A stretch of DNA of 64,000 bases from Mycolicibacterium novocastrense (GTDB taxonomy: Bacteria > Actinomycetota > Actinomycetes > Mycobacteriales > Mycobacteriaceae), in contig NZ_BCTA01000036.1 of NCBI RefSeq assembly GCF_001570485.1, positions 124,001 through 188,000 on the forward strand, in the 5' to 3' direction. Positions 28,782 to 40,116 of this stretch are shown here, piece after piece; position 1 is the first letter of the stretch, and the number at the start of each line of letters is the position of its first letter. Made by a program: the position numbers and the translations under genes. The notes below the pieces were generated by a model. That model was not told the DNA's origin. It saw nothing but the letters and a program-made list of their open reading frames with translations, and ran no database searches.

Positions 28782-29600
28782 TCAGGCCAGATAGGCGACC
28801 GCGTCGCGCATTTTGCCCGCGGCTGAGCGCACCGCGCCCACGTCCGGACCCGCGCGCAGCACCTCGCGGGACACCGCGGGCAGTAACTGGCCCGACTGGG
28901 CCCCTCCGAGCCCGCTCAACGCCTCTGGACGCCCGCCCTGGGCGCCGACACCCGGGACCAGAACCGGTCCGGCGAGCGCGCTGACGTCGGGCGGTTCGGC
29001 CAGCGTGGCCCCGACCACGACACCCACCGGGCCGGGTCGCGCGGACACGGTGCGGTTGACCGCCGCGGCGGCGTCGACGATCGACTGCGCGACGGTGCGA
29101 CCCCCGGCATCGGCGCGCTGCACGGACGCGCCTTCGGGATTCGAGGTGGCCGCGAGGACGAACACTCCGCGGTCGTTGGCCATCGCCGTCTCGATCAGCG
29201 GTTGCAGCGAGCCGAAGCCCAGGTAAGGCGATGCGGTCACCGCGTCGGCGGCCAGCGGCGAATCACCCACCCAAGCCGCGGCGTATGCGGCCATCGTGGA
29301 GCCGATGTCGCCGCGTTTGGCGTCGGCGAGCACCAGCACTCCCGCCTCGCGCAGCGCGGCGATGGTGTGCTCCAGCACCGCGAAACCGGCGGCGCCGTAC
29401 GCCTCGAAGAACGCGACCTGCGGTTTGACGACAGCGAAATCGGCGAACGCGGCCACGCACACGTCACAGAACCGGCGCAATCCATCGGCGTCGGCGCCCA
29501 ATCCCCACGCGCGCATCAACTCCGGGTGCGGATCGATGCCCAGACACAGCGGTCCACGCCGGGCCACCGCATCGGCCAACCGCAGACCGAAACCCGTCAC
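28782..29600 (-). CDS. pyrF: Orotidine 5'-phosphate decarboxylase
   Basis: Last step of UMP synthesis. 272 aa of the longer (type 2) subfamily found in actinobacteria. The catalytic Lys-Asp network is in [17 protein letters not shown] near residue 90, and PGVGAQGG near 220 contacts the phosphate. GTG start overlaps the carB stop (GTGA), so it is the last gene of the pyrimidine operon. Confidence 0.96.
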   Translation of the reverse strand: MTGFGLRLADAVARRGPLCLGIDPHPELMRAWGLGADADGLRRFCDVCVAAFADFAVVKPQVAFFEAYGAAGFAVLEHTIAALREAGVLVLADAKRGDIGSTMAAYAAAWVGDSPLAADAVTASPYLGFGSLQPLIETAMANDRGVFVLAATSNPEGASVQRADAGGRTVAQSIVDAAAAVNRTVSARPGPVGVVVGATLAEPPDVSALAGPVLVPGVGAQGGRPEALSGLGGAQSGQLLPAVSREVLRAGPDVGAVRSAAGKMRDAVAYLA

Positions 29601-32600
29601 GGCCCCAGCACGCTGTGCAGTTCCTGCAGCGACATCACGCCGATGTCGCCGCGGATCCCGGCCTCGATGCCCTGAACCGCCGCCGAGGCGCCCTGCACCG
29701 TCGTCACACACGGAATGCTGTTCGCCACTGCCGCCGAGCGGATCTCGTAACCGTCGACGCGAGGACCCGAGTTGCCGTACGGGGTGTTGATCACCATGTC
29801 CACCTCGCCCGCCTTGATCAGGTCGACGGCGGAGGAAGCCGGCCTGTCCGCGCTGGCTTCCTGGAAGTGCTTGCGCACCTCTTCACAGGGAATCCCGTTG
29901 CGCCGCAACATCTCCGCGGTGCCCTCGGTGGCCAGGACCCGGAACCCGAGATCGGCGAGCCGTTTGACGGGGAACACCAGCGAACGCTTGTCGCGGTTGG
30001 CCACCGACACGAACACCGTGCCTTCGAGCGGCAGGGACCCGTAGGCGGCGGTCTGACTCTTGGCGAAAGCGCTTCCGAAGTCGTGGTCGATACCCATCAC
30101 CTCGCCCGTCGACTTCATCTCCGGGCCGAGCAGCGAGTCGATCTGCGTGCCATCGTGTTTGCGGAACCGGTTGAACGGCAGGACCGCTTCCTTGACCGCG
30201 ACGGGAGCGTTGCGGGCGGTGCTCGCCCCGTCCCCCGTGCGCGCCAGCACGCCTTCCTCGCGCAGCTCGGCGATCGTCGCGCCGAGCATGATCCGCGCAC
30301 ACGCCTTGGCCAGCGGCACCGCGGTGGCCTTGGAGACGAACGGCACGGTGCGGCTGGCGCGGGGGTTGGCCTCCAGCACGTAGAGCACATCGTCCTTGAG
30401 CGCGTACTGCACGTTGAGCAGGCCCACCACGCCGATACCGTGGGCTATTGCTTCGGTGGCACGTCGCACGGCCTCGATGTCGCTGCGACCCAACGTCACC
30501 GGCGGCAGCGCACACGCGGAGTCGCCGGAGTGGATCCCGGCTTCCTCGATGTGTTCCATGATGCCGCCGATGTAGACCTCGGACCCGTCGCACAGCGCGT
30601 CGACGTCGATCTCGATGGCGTCTTCGAGAAAGCGGTCCACCAGCACGGGATGCTCGGGCGAGAGTTCGGTGGCCCGAGTGATGTAGCCCTGTAGGGTCTC
30701 ATCGTCGTAGACGATCTCCATACCGCGACCGCCGAGCACGTAGGACGGCCGCACCAGCACGGGATATCCGATCTCGGCGGCGAACCGCCGCGCCTGTTCG
30801 AAGCTGGTGGCCAGGCCGAACCGCGGTGCGGGAAGGCCCGCGTTGGTCAGCACTTCGCCGAACGCGCCGCGATCCTCGGCCAGATCGATTGCCTTGGGGC
30901 TGGTCCCGACGATCGGCACGCCGGCGTTCTGCAGGCGTTCGGCCAGTCCGAGCGGCGTCTGGCCGCCGAGCTGAACGATGACGCCGACCACACCGGGACC
31001 GCCTGCGCCGGAGACGGATTCGGCGTAGTACACCTCGAGCACATCCTCGAAGGTGAGTGGCTCGAAGTAGAGCCGGTCGGCGGTGTCGTAGTCGGTGGAC
31101 ACCGTCTCGGGGTTGCAGTTGACCATGACCGTCTCGAAGCCGGCCTGACTCAACGTCGTCGCGGCGTGCACACAGCTGTAGTCGAACTCGATGCCCTGCC
31201 CGATGCGGTTGGGGCCCGAGCCGAGGATCAGCACCTTGGGCCGCTCGGTCTGTGGCGCCACCTCGGTCTCGGCGGCGGGGTCGAGCTCGTAGCTGCTGTA
31301 GTGATACGGGGTCTTGGCCTCGAATTCGGCGGCACACGTGTCGACGGTCTTGAACACCGGGTGGATACCGAGCCGCTGGCGCAGCGCCCGCACGCCGACC
31401 TCACCGGCGAGTTCGGGTCGCAGCGCGGCGATCTGGCGGTCCGACAACCCGTGGTACTTGGCGCGCCGCAGCAGGTCGGCGTCGAGCACCGGCGCGTCGA
31501 CGATTTCGGCGCGCAGCGCGACCAGCCCGGCGATCTGCTCGACGAACCAGGGGTCGACCCCGGAGGCCGTCGACACCTGTTCGACGGTCGCGCCTTTGCG
31601 CAGCACCAGCTCCAGGTCGTACAGGCGTCCGTCCGAGGGGGTGCCCAGCCGCGCCAGCAACTCGTCGACGGTGACGGTGTCCTCGTCGGGGTCGGGCTTG
31701 GTCCAGAAGCCGGCGCGCCCGGCCTCCAGCGAGCGCATCACCTTGCCGAGCGCCTCGATGAAGTTGCGTCCCAACGACATCGCCTCGCCGACCGACTTCA
31801 TGGTGGTGGTCAGCGTGCCGTCGGCCCCGGGGAACTTCTCGAACGCGAAACGCGGGGCCTTGACGACGACGTAGTCGAGCGTCGGCTCGAAACAGGCCGG
31901 GGTCTCCTTGGTGATGTCATTGACGATCTCGTCGAGCGTGTAGCCGATGGCCAGCTTCGCCGCGATCTTGGCGATCGGGAAGCCGGTTGCCTTGGACGCC
32001 AGCGCACTCGACCGCGACACCCGCGGGTTCATCTCGATCACGATCAGGCGACCGTCGGCCGGGTTGACGGCGAACTGGATGTTGCAGCCGCCGGTGTCGA
32101 CGCCGACCTCGCGCAGGATCGCGATGCCCAGGTCGCGCATGGTCTGGTATTCGCGGTCGGTGAGCGTCATGGCCGGCGCGACGGTGACCGAGTCACCGGT
32201 GTGCACACCCATCGGGTCGAAGTTCTCGATCGAGCACACCACGACCACGTTGTCGCGGCCGTCGCGCATCAACTCGAGTTCGTATTCCTTCCAGCCGAAG
32301 ATCGACTCCTCGATCAGCACGTTGGCGCTCGGCGAGGCCGCGAGCCCGTCGCCGGCCATCCGCTCGACGTCCTCGGCGGAGTACGCCATGCCCGAGCCCA
32401 GCCCGCCCATCGTGAAGGAGGGACGCACCACCACCGGCAGGCCGAGGTCCTCGACGGTCTCGCGCACCTCCTCCATCGTGAAACACACTCGGGAGCGGGC
32501 GGATTCGCCGCCGACCTTGGCGACGATGTCCTTGAACCGCTGCCGGTCCTCGCCGCGCTGGATGGCCTCGAAGTCCGCGCCGATCAGCTCCACCCCGTGT

Positions 32601-32944
32601 CTGGCCAGCGCACCGGACTCCGACAGCGCGACGGCGGTGTTCAGCGCCGTCTGGCCCCCCAGCGTGGCCAGCAGACCGTCGATCTTGTTCCCGCGCTCGG
32701 CCTGCTGCACGATCACCCGCTCGACGAACGCCGGCGTGATCGGCTCCACGTAGGTGTGGTCGGCGTATTCGGGGTCGGTCATGATCGTCGCCGGGTTCGA
32801 GTTGATCAGGCTGACCTGCAACCCCTCGGCGCGCAGCACCCGGCACGCCTGGGTGCCGGAGTAGTCGAACTCGGCCGCCTGACCGATCACGATCGGCCCG
32901 GAGCCGATCACCAGGACGTGGTTGAGGTCGCTGCGCTTAGGCAT
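29597..32944 (-). CDS. carB: Carbamoyl-phosphate synthase large subunit
   Basis: Makes carbamoyl phosphate from bicarbonate, ammonia (delivered from CarA) and two ATP, for pyrimidines and arginine. 1115 aa with the duplicated architecture: first ATP-grasp half (about residues 1-400, [21 protein letters not shown]), oligomerisation domain (400-555), second half (about 560-950, [20 protein letters not shown]), and a C-terminal MGS-like allosteric domain (about 955-1100) where UMP would bind. Size and motifs are complete. 92 bp after carA. Confidence 0.98.
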   Translation of the reverse strand: MPKRSDLNHVLVIGSGPIVIGQAAEFDYSGTQACRVLRAEGLQVSLINSNPATIMTDPEYADHTYVEPITPAFVERVIVQQAERGNKIDGLLATLGGQTALNTAVALSESGALARHGVELIGADFEAIQRGEDRQRFKDIVAKVGGESARSRVCFTMEEVRETVEDLGLPVVVRPSFTMGGLGSGMAYSAEDVERMAGDGLAASPSANVLIEESIFGWKEYELELMRDGRDNVVVVCSIENFDPMGVHTGDSVTVAPAMTLTDREYQTMRDLGIAILREVGVDTGGCNIQFAVNPADGRLIVIEMNPRVSRSSALASKATGFPIAKIAAKLAIGYTLDEIVNDITKETPACFEPTLDYVVVKAPRFAFEKFPGADGTLTTTMKSVGEAMSLGRNFIEALGKVMRSLEAGRAGFWTKPDPDEDTVTVDELLARLGTPSDGRLYDLELVLRKGATVEQVSTASGVDPWFVEQIAGLVALRAEIVDAPVLDADLLRRAKYHGLSDRQIAALRPELAGEVGVRALRQRLGIHPVFKTVDTCAAEFEAKTPYHYSSYELDPAAETEVAPQTERPKVLILGSGPNRIGQGIEFDYSCVHAATTLSQAGFETVMVNCNPETVSTDYDTADRLYFEPLTFEDVLEVYYAESVSGAGGPGVVGVIVQLGGQTPLGLAERLQNAGVPIVGTSPKAIDLAEDRGAFGEVLTNAGLPAPRFGLATSFEQARRFAAEIGYPVLVRPSYVLGGRGMEIVYDDETLQGYITRATELSPEHPVLVDRFLEDAIEIDVDALCDGSEVYIGGIMEHIEEAGIHSGDSACALPPVTLGRSDIEAVRRATEAIAHGIGVVGLLNVQYALKDDVLYVLEANPRASRTVPFVSKATAVPLAKACARIMLGATIAELREEGVLARTGDGASTARNAPVAVKEAVLPFNRFRKHDGTQIDSLLGPEMKSTGEVMGIDHDFGSAFAKSQTAAYGSLPLEGTVFVSVANRDKRSLVFPVKRLADLGFRVLATEGTAEMLRRNGIPCEEVRKHFQEASADRPASSAVDLIKAGEVDMVINTPYGNSGPRVDGYEIRSAAVANSIPCVTTVQGASAAVQGIEAGIRGDIGVMSLQELHSVLGP

Positions 32945-33036
32945 TTACCGCGCCCCCCTTGTGCCGCCAAAGACCGTGTCTGCACACGACACTCCGCGTC
33001 CATCCGTACAACAGCGGTCGCTCACCGCGGACGACG

Positions 33037-34167
33037 TCACTTGTTTTCCCCTGCCATCAGGTCGACGAACTGGTCGAACAGATAGTTCGCATCGTGCGGT
33101 CCCGCCGCGGCCTCCGGGTGGTACTGCACCGAAAAGGCCAGCCCACTGACGAGTTTGATGCCCTCGACGACGCCGTCGTTGGCACACGTGTGGCTCACGA
33201 TCGCCTCGCCGAACGGGGTGTCGAAGCGCTCCCCCGCCTCGCCCTCGAGGGCGAAACCGTGGTTCTGCGCGGTGATCGCGACCGCCCCGGTCTGATGGTC
33301 GATCACCGGCACGTTGATCCCGCGGTGGCCGAACACCATCTTGTACGTCGAGCGCCCCAGCGCACGGCCCAGGATCTGGTTGCCGAAGCAGATGCCGAAC
33401 AGCGGAATACCCGCGCCGAGCACCTCTTTGGTGACGGCCACGATGTGGTCGGCGGTGGCGGGGTCGCCAGGCCCGTTGGACAAGAACACGCCATCGGGTT
33501 TCAGGTCGGCGATCTGCTCATAGGTCGCCGACGCGGGCAGCACGTGGCTGCGGATACCGCGCCTCGCGAAATTGCGGGGGGTGTTGGTCTTGATGCCAAG
33601 GTCGATGGCGGCGACCGTGAACCGTTGTGGCCCTTCGGGTTCCACCACGTAGGAGGCGTCGGTGCTGACCTCTCCGGCCAAGTTGGCGCCGAGCATGCCG
33701 GGCTGACTGCGCACCCGCTCGAGCAGCTCGTCGGGGTCCGCGAGCGCCGACCCGGAGAACAACCCGGCCCTCATCGACCCCCGACTGCGCAGGTGGCGCA
33801 CCACCGCGCGGGTGTCGATACCCGCGATGCCGACGATGCCCTGACGTTCGAGTTCTTCGTCGAGTGTGCCGGTGGCCCGCCAGTTCGAGGCCCGCGGCGA
33901 GGGGTCGCGCACGGCGTAACCGGCCACCCAGATCTTGTCGCCGCGACTCTCGGCGTCCTCGTGGTTCCATCCGGTGTTGCCGATCTGCGGTGCCGTCGCG
34001 ACCACGATCTGCCCGTGGTAGCTGGGATCGGTGAGCGTCTCCTGATAGCCGGACATACCGGTGGAGAACACCGCCTCACCGAGCGCCTGCCCGACCGCGC
34101 CGAACGTCGTGCCCGTGAAGACGCGGCCGTCCTCGAGCACAAGAACAGCCTTGCCTGTTGCCCTCAC
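33037..34167 (-). CDS. carA: Carbamoyl-phosphate synthase small subunit (glutaminase)
   Basis: Hydrolyses glutamine and channels ammonia to CarB. 376 aa: N-terminal CarA-specific domain (about 1-150, [25 protein letters not shown]), then a class I glutamine amidotransferase (about 190-376) with nucleophile in FGICFGNQ near residue 258 and the His-Glu pair in VQYHPEA near 345. GTG start overlaps the stop of the membrane protein gene before it. Confidence 0.98.
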   Translation of the reverse strand: MRATGKAVLVLEDGRVFTGTTFGAVGQALGEAVFSTGMSGYQETLTDPSYHGQIVVATAPQIGNTGWNHEDAESRGDKIWVAGYAVRDPSPRASNWRATGTLDEELERQGIVGIAGIDTRAVVRHLRSRGSMRAGLFSGSALADPDELLERVRSQPGMLGANLAGEVSTDASYVVEPEGPQRFTVAAIDLGIKTNTPRNFARRGIRSHVLPASATYEQIADLKPDGVFLSNGPGDPATADHIVAVTKEVLGAGIPLFGICFGNQILGRALGRSTYKMVFGHRGINVPVIDHQTGAVAITAQNHGFALEGEAGERFDTPFGEAIVSHTCANDGVVEGIKLVSGLAFSVQYHPEAAAGPHDANYLFDQFVDLMAGENK

Positions 34168-34667
34168 GCCGCCTCCTGTTCCACCCAGTGCGAGTACTCG
34201 CGGCGGTCGTTGGCGCGGAACCCGGTATCGATCTCGGTGCCCGACGGTAACCGCCACCGGATCGCGAGAATGCCGTCGTGCGTCATCGCCTTGCCCGCGA
34301 TCCCCTTCTCGGTGCGGATCTCGGTGATCGCCTCGTCGGGGATCCAGATGGGCAGGGCGCCGCTGCGCTGCAACATGATTCCTTCGGGGTAACGGGTCAG
34401 CACGGCCTTGGCGCGGAAGCCCAGGTCGCCGACCACGATTCGGTCGTTCCAATGTGGGGCCAGCGTGCTGCCGACGTACAGGCCCTTGGTGGCGGGCACG
34501 ATCGCGGGCCCGACGGTGTCGGGAAGCGCAGGCAGCGTGCCGATCAGTTCAGCCTGACGCTCTGCGCGACGACGCCATCCGCGGATCATCGCCTGGATCA
34601 GCACCGCGATGAGCACGGCCACGACGGCGGCCATGACCAGCGATCCCACGAGCGTACCGGTGTTCAT
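34164..34667 (-). CDS. Membrane protein of the pyr operon (PH-like)
   Basis: A 167-aa protein with one N-terminal transmembrane helix (about residues 8-28), a basic stretch ([12 protein letters not shown]), and a soluble domain of about 120 residues, mostly beta-strand, resembling a PH fold ([16 protein letters not shown], then [19 protein letters not shown]). It is always found between pyrC and carA in mycobacteria (Rv1382 of M. tuberculosis, from memory). Its start is 31 bp after pyrC and its stop overlaps carA. Function unknown; its fixed place suggests a link to carbamoyl phosphate or membrane placement of the pathway. Confidence 0.85.
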   Translation of the reverse strand: MNTGTLVGSLVMAAVVAVLIAVLIQAMIRGWRRRAERQAELIGTLPALPDTVGPAIVPATKGLYVGSTLAPHWNDRIVVGDLGFRAKAVLTRYPEGIMLQRSGALPIWIPDEAITEIRTEKGIAGKAMTHDGILAIRWRLPSGTEIDTGFRANDRREYSHWVEQEAA

Positions 34668-34698
34668 GCGCGATCCGCCCGCGCTACTCGCTCGAAGT

Positions 34699-35991
34699 TC
34701 ACGCCGGGCACTTCCCGTCCCGCGCAGTCACCTTGCCGCGCAACAACGTCAGCGTCACCGCCGCGGGCAGTTCGAGCGCCTCGTACGGCGTGTTGGCCGA
34801 GCGGCTGGCCAGAGCGGAACCTTCGACGGTCCACGTGGCGTCGGGGTCCACCACGGTCAGGTTGGCCGGCTCGCCGATCTCCAGTGGCCTGCCCTGATCG
34901 GGCAGCCCGACGATCTCGGCGGGCCGCTCGCTCATCACCCGCGCGACGTCCCGCCAGGTCAGCAGCCCCGGGCGCACCATCGTCTCCACCACCACCGACA
35001 GCGCGGTCTGCAATCCGAGCATGCCGGGACGGGCGACGGAGAACTCGCAGCACTTCTCGTGCTCGGCGTGCGGGGCGTGATCGGTGGCCACACAGTCGAT
35101 GATCCCGTCCGCCAGCGCCTGGCGCAGCGCCCGCGCGTCCGAGGCCTCACGCAGCGGCGGGTTGACCCGGTAACGCCCGTCGTAGGTGGCCAGCCGTTCG
35201 TCATCGAGCAGCAGGTGGTGCGGGGTCACCTCCGCCGTGATCGAGATCCCCTGTGATTTCGCCCATCGCACGATCTCGACGGTGCCGGTGGTTGAGGCGT
35301 GGCAGATATGCACCCGCGCGCCGGCGTCGCGCGCCAGCAGCGCGTCACGCGCGACGATCGACTCCTCGGCCGCGCGCGGCCACCCGGCCAGCCCCAGCCG
35401 GGCGGCGTTGGGGCCCTCGTGAGCCACGGCGCCGACCGTGAGTCGCGGCTCCTCGGCGTGCTGGGCGATCAGCACGCCGAGGCCGGTGGCGTATTCGAGC
35501 GCGCGGCGCATGATCAGCGGGTCGTGCACGCAGATTCCGTCGTCGGAGAACATCCGCACCTGTGCCGCACCGCCGGCCATCATGCCCATCTCGGTGAGCT
35601 GGGCGCCCGCCAGCCCGACGGTCACCGCGCCCACGGGATGCACGTCGACCAGACCCACCTGCTGACCTCGCTGCCAGACGTGGTCGGTCACCACCGGGCT
35701 GTCGGCCACCGGGTTGGTGTTGGCCATCGCGAACACCGCGGTGTACCCACCGAGAGCCGCTGCGGCCGAACCGGTTTCGATGTCCTCGGCGTACTCGCGG
35801 CCGGGCTCACGAAGGTGGGTGTGCAGGTCGACAAAGCCGGGCAGCAGCACCTGGCCGGTGGCGTCGACGACATCGGCATCGTCGGGAATCTGAAGTTCCG
35901 CACCGATGTCGGCGATCTGTCCTTCGGACACCCGCACGTCGACGGGATCGCCCTCGCCGTAGAGCCGGACCCCTCGTATCAGCGTGCTCAT
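34699..35991 (-). CDS. pyrC: Dihydroorotase
   Basis: Third step of pyrimidine synthesis: closes carbamoyl aspartate to dihydroorotate. 430 aa amidohydrolase of the type I class; metal ligands in [10 protein letters not shown] (His57, His59) and the catalytic Asp in CVATDHAPH near residue 300. The ATG overlaps the pyrB stop (ATGA). Confidence 0.97.
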   Translation of the reverse strand: MSTLIRGVRLYGEGDPVDVRVSEGQIADIGAELQIPDDADVVDATGQVLLPGFVDLHTHLREPGREYAEDIETGSAAAALGGYTAVFAMANTNPVADSPVVTDHVWQRGQQVGLVDVHPVGAVTVGLAGAQLTEMGMMAGGAAQVRMFSDDGICVHDPLIMRRALEYATGLGVLIAQHAEEPRLTVGAVAHEGPNAARLGLAGWPRAAEESIVARDALLARDAGARVHICHASTTGTVEIVRWAKSQGISITAEVTPHHLLLDDERLATYDGRYRVNPPLREASDARALRQALADGIIDCVATDHAPHAEHEKCCEFSVARPGMLGLQTALSVVVETMVRPGLLTWRDVARVMSERPAEIVGLPDQGRPLEIGEPANLTVVDPDATWTVEGSALASRSANTPYEALELPAAVTLTLLRGKVTARDGKCPA

Positions 35992-36938
35992 ACGCTGATG
36001 GCCTCCTTCTCGGCGCCCACCAGGAGGTGGAACAGCACCGCCATCCGGATGTGCACGCCGTTCGAAACCTGTTGCAGCACAGCTGATTGTGGCGAGTCGG
36101 CGACGGAGAACGCGATCTCCATACCCCGGACCATCGGGCCCGGGTGCAACACCACCGCGTTGCCCGAAAGCAGCGCCTGGCGCTTCTCGGACAAGCCGTA
36201 GAGCACCGAGTACTCCCGCGCCGACGGGAAGAATCCGCCGTTCATGCGCTCGGCCTGCACCCGCAGCATCAGCACGGCGTCGGCCAGCGGCAGTTCGGCG
36301 TCGAGGTCGTGCGACACCGTGACCGGCCAGTCGGCGACCCCGACCGGCAGCAACGTCGGCGGTGCGACCAGCACCACCTCCGCGCCGAGGGTGTGCAGCA
36401 GAAGCACATTCGAGCGGGCGACCCGGCTGTGCAGCACGTCGCCGACGATCACCACCCGCTTGCCCTCGATGTCGCCGAGGCGTTGACGGATGGTCAACGC
36501 GTCGAGCAGCGCCTGGGTGGGGTGCTCGTGGGTACCGTCGCCGGCGTTGATCACCGCAGGACCGTGCCCGTCCGGGGTGGCCGTCCACTCGGCGAGTTGC
36601 TGCGGTGCTCCCGAGGCGGGGTGACGCAGGATCAGCGCATCGGCTCCCGCGGCGCGCAGCGTCAAGGCCGTGTCGCGCAGCGACTCACCCTTGGACACCG
36701 ACGATCCCGAGGCGCTGACGTTGATCACGTCGGCGCTCATCCACTTGCCCGCGACCTCAAAGGAGACCCGGGTGCGGGTCGAGTTCTCGTAGAACATCGT
36801 GATGATCGTGCGGCCCCGCAGGGTGGGCAGCTTCTTGACCTCACGACCGAGCAGGGCCTGGCTGAAGTGGTCGGCATTGTCGAGGATCGCCAGCGCATCG
36901 TCGCGCGACAGATCCGCCGCCGAGAGCAGATGCTTCAC
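35988..36938 (-). CDS. pyrB: Aspartate carbamoyltransferase catalytic chain
   Basis: Second step of pyrimidine synthesis: joins carbamoyl phosphate to aspartate. 316 aa; the carbamoyl-phosphate loop STRTR is at residues 53-57 and HPTQALLD near 137 completes the site. No pyrI regulatory subunit gene follows, as expected in this phylum. GTG start overlaps the pyrR stop (GTGA). Confidence 0.97.
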   Translation of the reverse strand: MKHLLSAADLSRDDALAILDNADHFSQALLGREVKKLPTLRGRTIITMFYENSTRTRVSFEVAGKWMSADVINVSASGSSVSKGESLRDTALTLRAAGADALILRHPASGAPQQLAEWTATPDGHGPAVINAGDGTHEHPTQALLDALTIRQRLGDIEGKRVVIVGDVLHSRVARSNVLLLHTLGAEVVLVAPPTLLPVGVADWPVTVSHDLDAELPLADAVLMLRVQAERMNGGFFPSAREYSVLYGLSEKRQALLSGNAVVLHPGPMVRGMEIAFSVADSPQSAVLQQVSNGVHIRMAVLFHLLVGAEKEAISV

Positions 36939-37531
36939 CTGATCGGACCTCCGTACGGCGCGATGGACACGCGGTCATGGCCATCGTCTTCGACCAACCG
37001 GACCTTGACGTTCTCGGTTCGGGCGGTGGGCACGTTCTTGCCCACGTAGTCGGCGCGCAGCGGCAGCTCCCGGTGACCGCGGTCGACCAGCACCGCCAGT
37101 TGCACCGCCTTCGGTCTGCCGATGTCGCGCAGAGCATCCAGTGCCGCGCGCACCGAGCGGCCGGTGTAGAGCACATCGTCGACGAGGATGACCAGGGCCT
37201 GGTCGACCCCGCCCTCGGGGATCGAGGTCTCCTCGAGAGCACGGGGCGGCTTGAAGTCGAGGTCGTCGCGGTACAGCGTGTTGTCCAGCGCGCCGTGAGG
37301 AACGACGACGCCGGAGAACTCCTTGATCTTCTCGGCGAGCCGGGTGGCCAACGTCACGCCCCGGGTGGGGATGCCGAGCAGGACGACGCGCGGGGCCTTG
37401 GCATCGCCGGGGGCACCGTCGAGTGCGGTCTTCTCGATGATCTGGTGGGCGATGCGGGAGATGGTGCGGCCGACGTCCGCTGCGGACATCAGCTCCCGGT
37501 CGGTGCCCGACGAGCCTTCATGCGCGCCCAA
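36935..37531 (-). CDS. pyrR: Pyrimidine operon regulator PyrR
   Basis: UMP-sensing RNA-binding protein with the phosphoribosyltransferase fold; often retains uracil phosphoribosyltransferase activity. 198 aa; the PRPP-binding motif [13 protein letters not shown] is near residue 115. The start is taken as TTG because AAGGAGGT lies about 10 nt upstream and the next in-frame ATG (in RELMSAADV) would lose the distance to that site. In M. smegmatis PyrR represses pyr expression at translation, and the leader here shows the matching RNA loop. Confidence 0.95.
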   Translation of the reverse strand: MGAHEGSSGTDRELMSAADVGRTISRIAHQIIEKTALDGAPGDAKAPRVVLLGIPTRGVTLATRLAEKIKEFSGVVVPHGALDNTLYRDDLDFKPPRALEETSIPEGGVDQALVILVDDVLYTGRSVRAALDALRDIGRPKAVQLAVLVDRGHRELPLRADYVGKNVPTARTENVKVRLVEDDGHDRVSIAPYGGPIR

Positions 37532-37540
37532 GCGACTCTG

Positions 37541-37579
37541 ACCTCCTTCTCCGCCTCTCTGGACGGCTCCTTAAAGGAC
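37541..37579 (-). promoter_or_regulatory. PyrR-binding RNA loop overlapping the pyrR Shine-Dalgarno
   Basis: On the minus strand the leader reads GTCCTTTAAGGAG, then CCGTCCAGAGAGGCGG, then AGAAGGAGGT. CCAGAGAGG (+ positions 37554-37562) is the conserved hairpin-loop core of PyrR binding sites, flanked by CCG/CGG. The outer TCCTT can pair with AAGGA of the Shine-Dalgarno AAGGAGG, so binding of PyrR-UMP to the stem should hide the ribosome site of pyrR and, by coupling, silence the operon. Confidence 0.85.
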
Positions 37580-37595
37580 GTCGAAACTGCGGGGA

Positions 37596-37601
37596 AGCTT
37601 A
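37596..37601 (-). promoter_or_regulatory. Possible -10 box of the pyr operon
   Basis: TAAGCT on the minus strand; a start about 7 nt downstream would give a leader of roughly 58 nt that contains the whole PyrR loop. Confidence 0.4.
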
Positions 37602-37662
37602 GCACCCGGACAGCCGTGGTCCGGTCGCGCCACGAAGGGGCCTGCCCGCACCGGCGCGTCAG

Positions 37663-37668
37663 TAGGCT
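37663..37668 (+). promoter_or_regulatory. Predicted -10 box of leaderless beta-lactamase-like gene
   Basis: TAGGCT then 7 nt then ATG; no ribosome site between. Confidence 0.45.
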
Positions 37669-37675
37669 TGCCGCG

Positions 37676-38878
37676 ATGAAACTCGACGGCAACCACGCGT
37701 CCATCCGCGAGGCGATCGACGCCGGGCTCCTCGCCGGGGCGGTGACCCTGGTGTGGCACGCCGGTGAAGTACTCCAGGTCAACGAGTTGGGGCACCGCGA
37801 CGTCGACGCCGGACTACCGATGCAGCGGGACACGATCTTCCGCATCGCCTCGATGACCAAACCGGTGACGGTCGCGGCCGCGATGAGTCTTGTCGAGGAA
37901 GGCCGCTTCGCGCTCACCGACCCGATCGCCACGTGGGTGCCCGAACTCGCCGACATGCACGTTCTTGTCGACCCGCAGGGTGACCTCGAGAAGACGACGA
38001 CCGCCCGGCGCCTCATCACGTTCGACGACCTGATGACGCACCGCAGCGGCCTGGCCTATGCGTTCTCGGTGTTGGGTCCGTTGAGCCGCGCGTACGGCCG
38101 GATGTCGTTCCGCCAGGATCAGGACCGCTGGCTGGCCGAGCTGGCCGCCCTACCGCTGGTGCACCAGCCCGGCGACCGGCTCACCTACAGCCACGCCACC
38201 GACGTGCTGGGCATCGCGATGTCGCGGATCGAGGGCAAACCGCTTTCCGACATCCTGCGCGAACGGATCTTCGAGCCGCTGCAGATGCCCGACACCGGGT
38301 TCTCGGTGGGCACGTCGCGACGACACCGCGCCGCGACGATGTACAAGCTCGACAAGGACAACACCCTGCAGCACGACGTGATGGGGCCCGCGCCGATCAC
38401 CGATCCGCCGTTCTGCACCGGCGGTGCCGGCCTGTGGTCGACCGTCGACGACTACCTGCGCTTCGCGCGGATGCTGCTGGCCGGCGGCACGCTGGACGGC
38501 GTCCGGGTGCTGTCCGAGGAATCCGTGCGACTGATGCGCACTGACCGGCTGACCGTTGAGCAGAAGCGCCAGAACTTCCTCGGCGCGCCGTTCTGGGTCG
38601 GCCGCGGATTCGGGTTGAACCTGTCGGTGGTGACCGATCCCGCCAAATCCCGTCCGCTGTTCGGACCCGGCGGGCTGGGCACGTTCAGCTGGCCCGGCGC
38701 GTATGGCACCTGGTGGCAGGCCGACCCGTCGGCGGACCTGATCCTGATCTACCTGATCCAGAACCTGCCCGACATCAACGTCGACATGGCCGCGATCGCG
38801 GGCAACACCTCGATAGCCAAACTGCAGAGCGCCCAGCCGAAATTCGTCCGCCGGACCTACCAGGCGCTCGACATCTGA
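37676..38878 (+). CDS. Serine beta-lactamase-family hydrolase (class C/esterase type)
   Basis: A 400-aa protein of the beta-lactamase/penicillin-binding transpeptidase fold. The SxxK motif is SMTK at residues 59-62. The second motif is YSH near residue 170, in place of the YxN of true class C lactamases, which is typical of the EstB-like esterases. No signal peptide, so it is probably cytoplasmic and an esterase or amidase, not a drug-resistance enzyme. Upstream in-frame sequence is antisense to pyrR and is not part of the gene. Divergent from pyrR. Confidence 0.9.
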   Translation: MKLDGNHASIREAIDAGLLAGAVTLVWHAGEVLQVNELGHRDVDAGLPMQRDTIFRIASMTKPVTVAAAMSLVEEGRFALTDPIATWVPELADMHVLVDPQGDLEKTTTARRLITFDDLMTHRSGLAYAFSVLGPLSRAYGRMSFRQDQDRWLAELAALPLVHQPGDRLTYSHATDVLGIAMSRIEGKPLSDILRERIFEPLQMPDTGFSVGTSRRHRAATMYKLDKDNTLQHDVMGPAPITDPPFCTGGAGLWSTVDDYLRFARMLLAGGTLDGVRVLSEESVRLMRTDRLTVEQKRQNFLGAPFWVGRGFGLNLSVVTDPAKSRPLFGPGGLGTFSWPGAYGTWWQADPSADLILIYLIQNLPDINVDMAAIAGNTSIAKLQSAQPKFVRRTYQALDI

Positions 38879-38883
38879 CCGTT

Positions 38884-38889
38884 TAGTCT
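38884..38889 (+). promoter_or_regulatory. Predicted -10 box of leaderless FAD monooxygenase gene
   Basis: TAGTCT then 6 nt (GGCGGG) then GTG. Confidence 0.5.
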
Positions 38890-38895
38890 GGCGGG

Positions 38896-40116
38896 GTGAC
38901 CCAGCAGACCGTCCTGATCAGTGGTGCCGGGATCGCCGGGCCGTCGTTGGCGTTCTGGTTGACGCGCAACGGATATCGCGTCATCGTCGTGGAGGTCGCG
39001 CCGGGTGTCCGGCCCGGCGGCCAGACGGTCGATCTGCGGGGCGCGGGTGGCGACGTCGTCGAGCGCATGGGCTTGATCGACCAGATGCGGGCCCGCGCAC
39101 TCGAGCAACGCGGTGCGGCCTGGGTGCGTTCAGACGGCAGCAGACGTGCCGAGATGCCGGTGACGGCGTTCGGCGGCAACGGTCTGGTATCGAAGCTGGA
39201 AATCCTGCGCGGCGATCTGGTGGAGGTGCTCTACCAGGCCACCCGAGACTCGGTCGAATACCGTTTCGGACAGCGGATTTCCGAACTCCGCGAAGGCGAT
39301 GCGGGAATGGAGGCGACGCTGACCGACGGTTCGGTGCTGCACGCCGACCTCGTCGTCGGGGCCGACGGTCCGCATTCGGCGGTGCGCCGCCTGGCTTTCG
39401 GTCCCGAGGACCAGTTCGTCAAGCCGATCGGCGGGTACAACGCGTGGTTCTCCGCACCCGACAGCGTCGGACTCGACGGCTGGTATCTGCTCTACCAGGC
39501 GCCCGGCGGCCTCAACGCCTCGATGCGCCCCTCCCACGACCCTGCAATCGCCAAGGCCGGCCTGGCTTTTCGGTCCGAACCCATCGAGTACGACCGGCAC
39601 GACCTCGACCAACAACGCCAGATCCTCGCCGAGCGGTTCGCAGGCGCCGGGTGGGAATGCGACGCGCTGCTGGCCGCGGCCGACGAAGCCGACGACTTCT
39701 ACTTCGACTCCTTCGCCCAGATCCACATGCCGTCCTGGTCGACGGGACGCGTCACCCTGGTCGGTGATGCCGGATACTGCGCATCGCCGCTGTCGGGTAT
39801 GGGCACGAGCCTTGCCCTGGTCGGCGCCTATCTTCTCGCGGGTGAACTGGGCCCGGCGAGTTCGTTCGAGGCCGACGGCCTGCCCGACGCACTGGCGCGA
39901 TACGAATCGCGAATGCGCCCATATGTCGATACCTGCCAGAAGTTGAACAACACGATCGACCGGTACGCACCGATGTCGGAGTCCGACATCGCGGTCAATG
40001 CGGCGGTGATGAAATGGATGCAGCGCTGGCCTTTTCGGCCGGTGGCCGCACGGCTGTGGTTCACGACGGCCGATTCGATCGAGCTGCCGGATTATCCGGC
40101 GATGTCCGTGTCGTAG
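38896..40116 (+). CDS. FAD-dependent aromatic-type monooxygenase
   Basis: A 406-aa flavoprotein of the p-hydroxybenzoate hydroxylase/TetX group. FAD motif GAGIAGPS at residues 10-17, the DG motif VVGADGPHSAVR near 155, and the GD motif LVGDAGYCASPLSGMG near 290. Such enzymes hydroxylate phenols or modify antibiotics; substrate unknown. GTG start fixed by a TAGTCT-N6 promoter. The last 25 bp overlap the end of the convergent HEAT-tailed flavoprotein gene. Confidence 0.92.
   Translation: MTQQTVLISGAGIAGPSLAFWLTRNGYRVIVVEVAPGVRPGGQTVDLRGAGGDVVERMGLIDQMRARALEQRGAAWVRSDGSRRAEMPVTAFGGNGLVSKLEILRGDLVEVLYQATRDSVEYRFGQRISELREGDAGMEATLTDGSVLHADLVVGADGPHSAVRRLAFGPEDQFVKPIGGYNAWFSAPDSVGLDGWYLLYQAPGGLNASMRPSHDPAIAKAGLAFRSEPIEYDRHDLDQQRQILAERFAGAGWECDALLAAADEADDFYFDSFAQIHMPSWSTGRVTLVGDAGYCASPLSGMGTSLALVGAYLLAGELGPASSFEADGLPDALARYESRMRPYVDTCQKLNNTIDRYAPMSESDIAVNAAVMKWMQRWPFRPVAARLWFTTADSIELPDYPAMSVS

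Noticed and set aside
31166-33085. 639-codon open frame antisense to carB
   Set aside because: It mirrors the codon positions of carB, has shadow-like His/Arg/Asp composition and no ribosome site; carB is certain.
36977-37675. N-terminal extension of the beta-lactamase-like ORF across pyrR
   Set aside because: The extension is antisense to pyrR and has shadow composition; a -10 box and ATG at 37676 fit the family's normal start.
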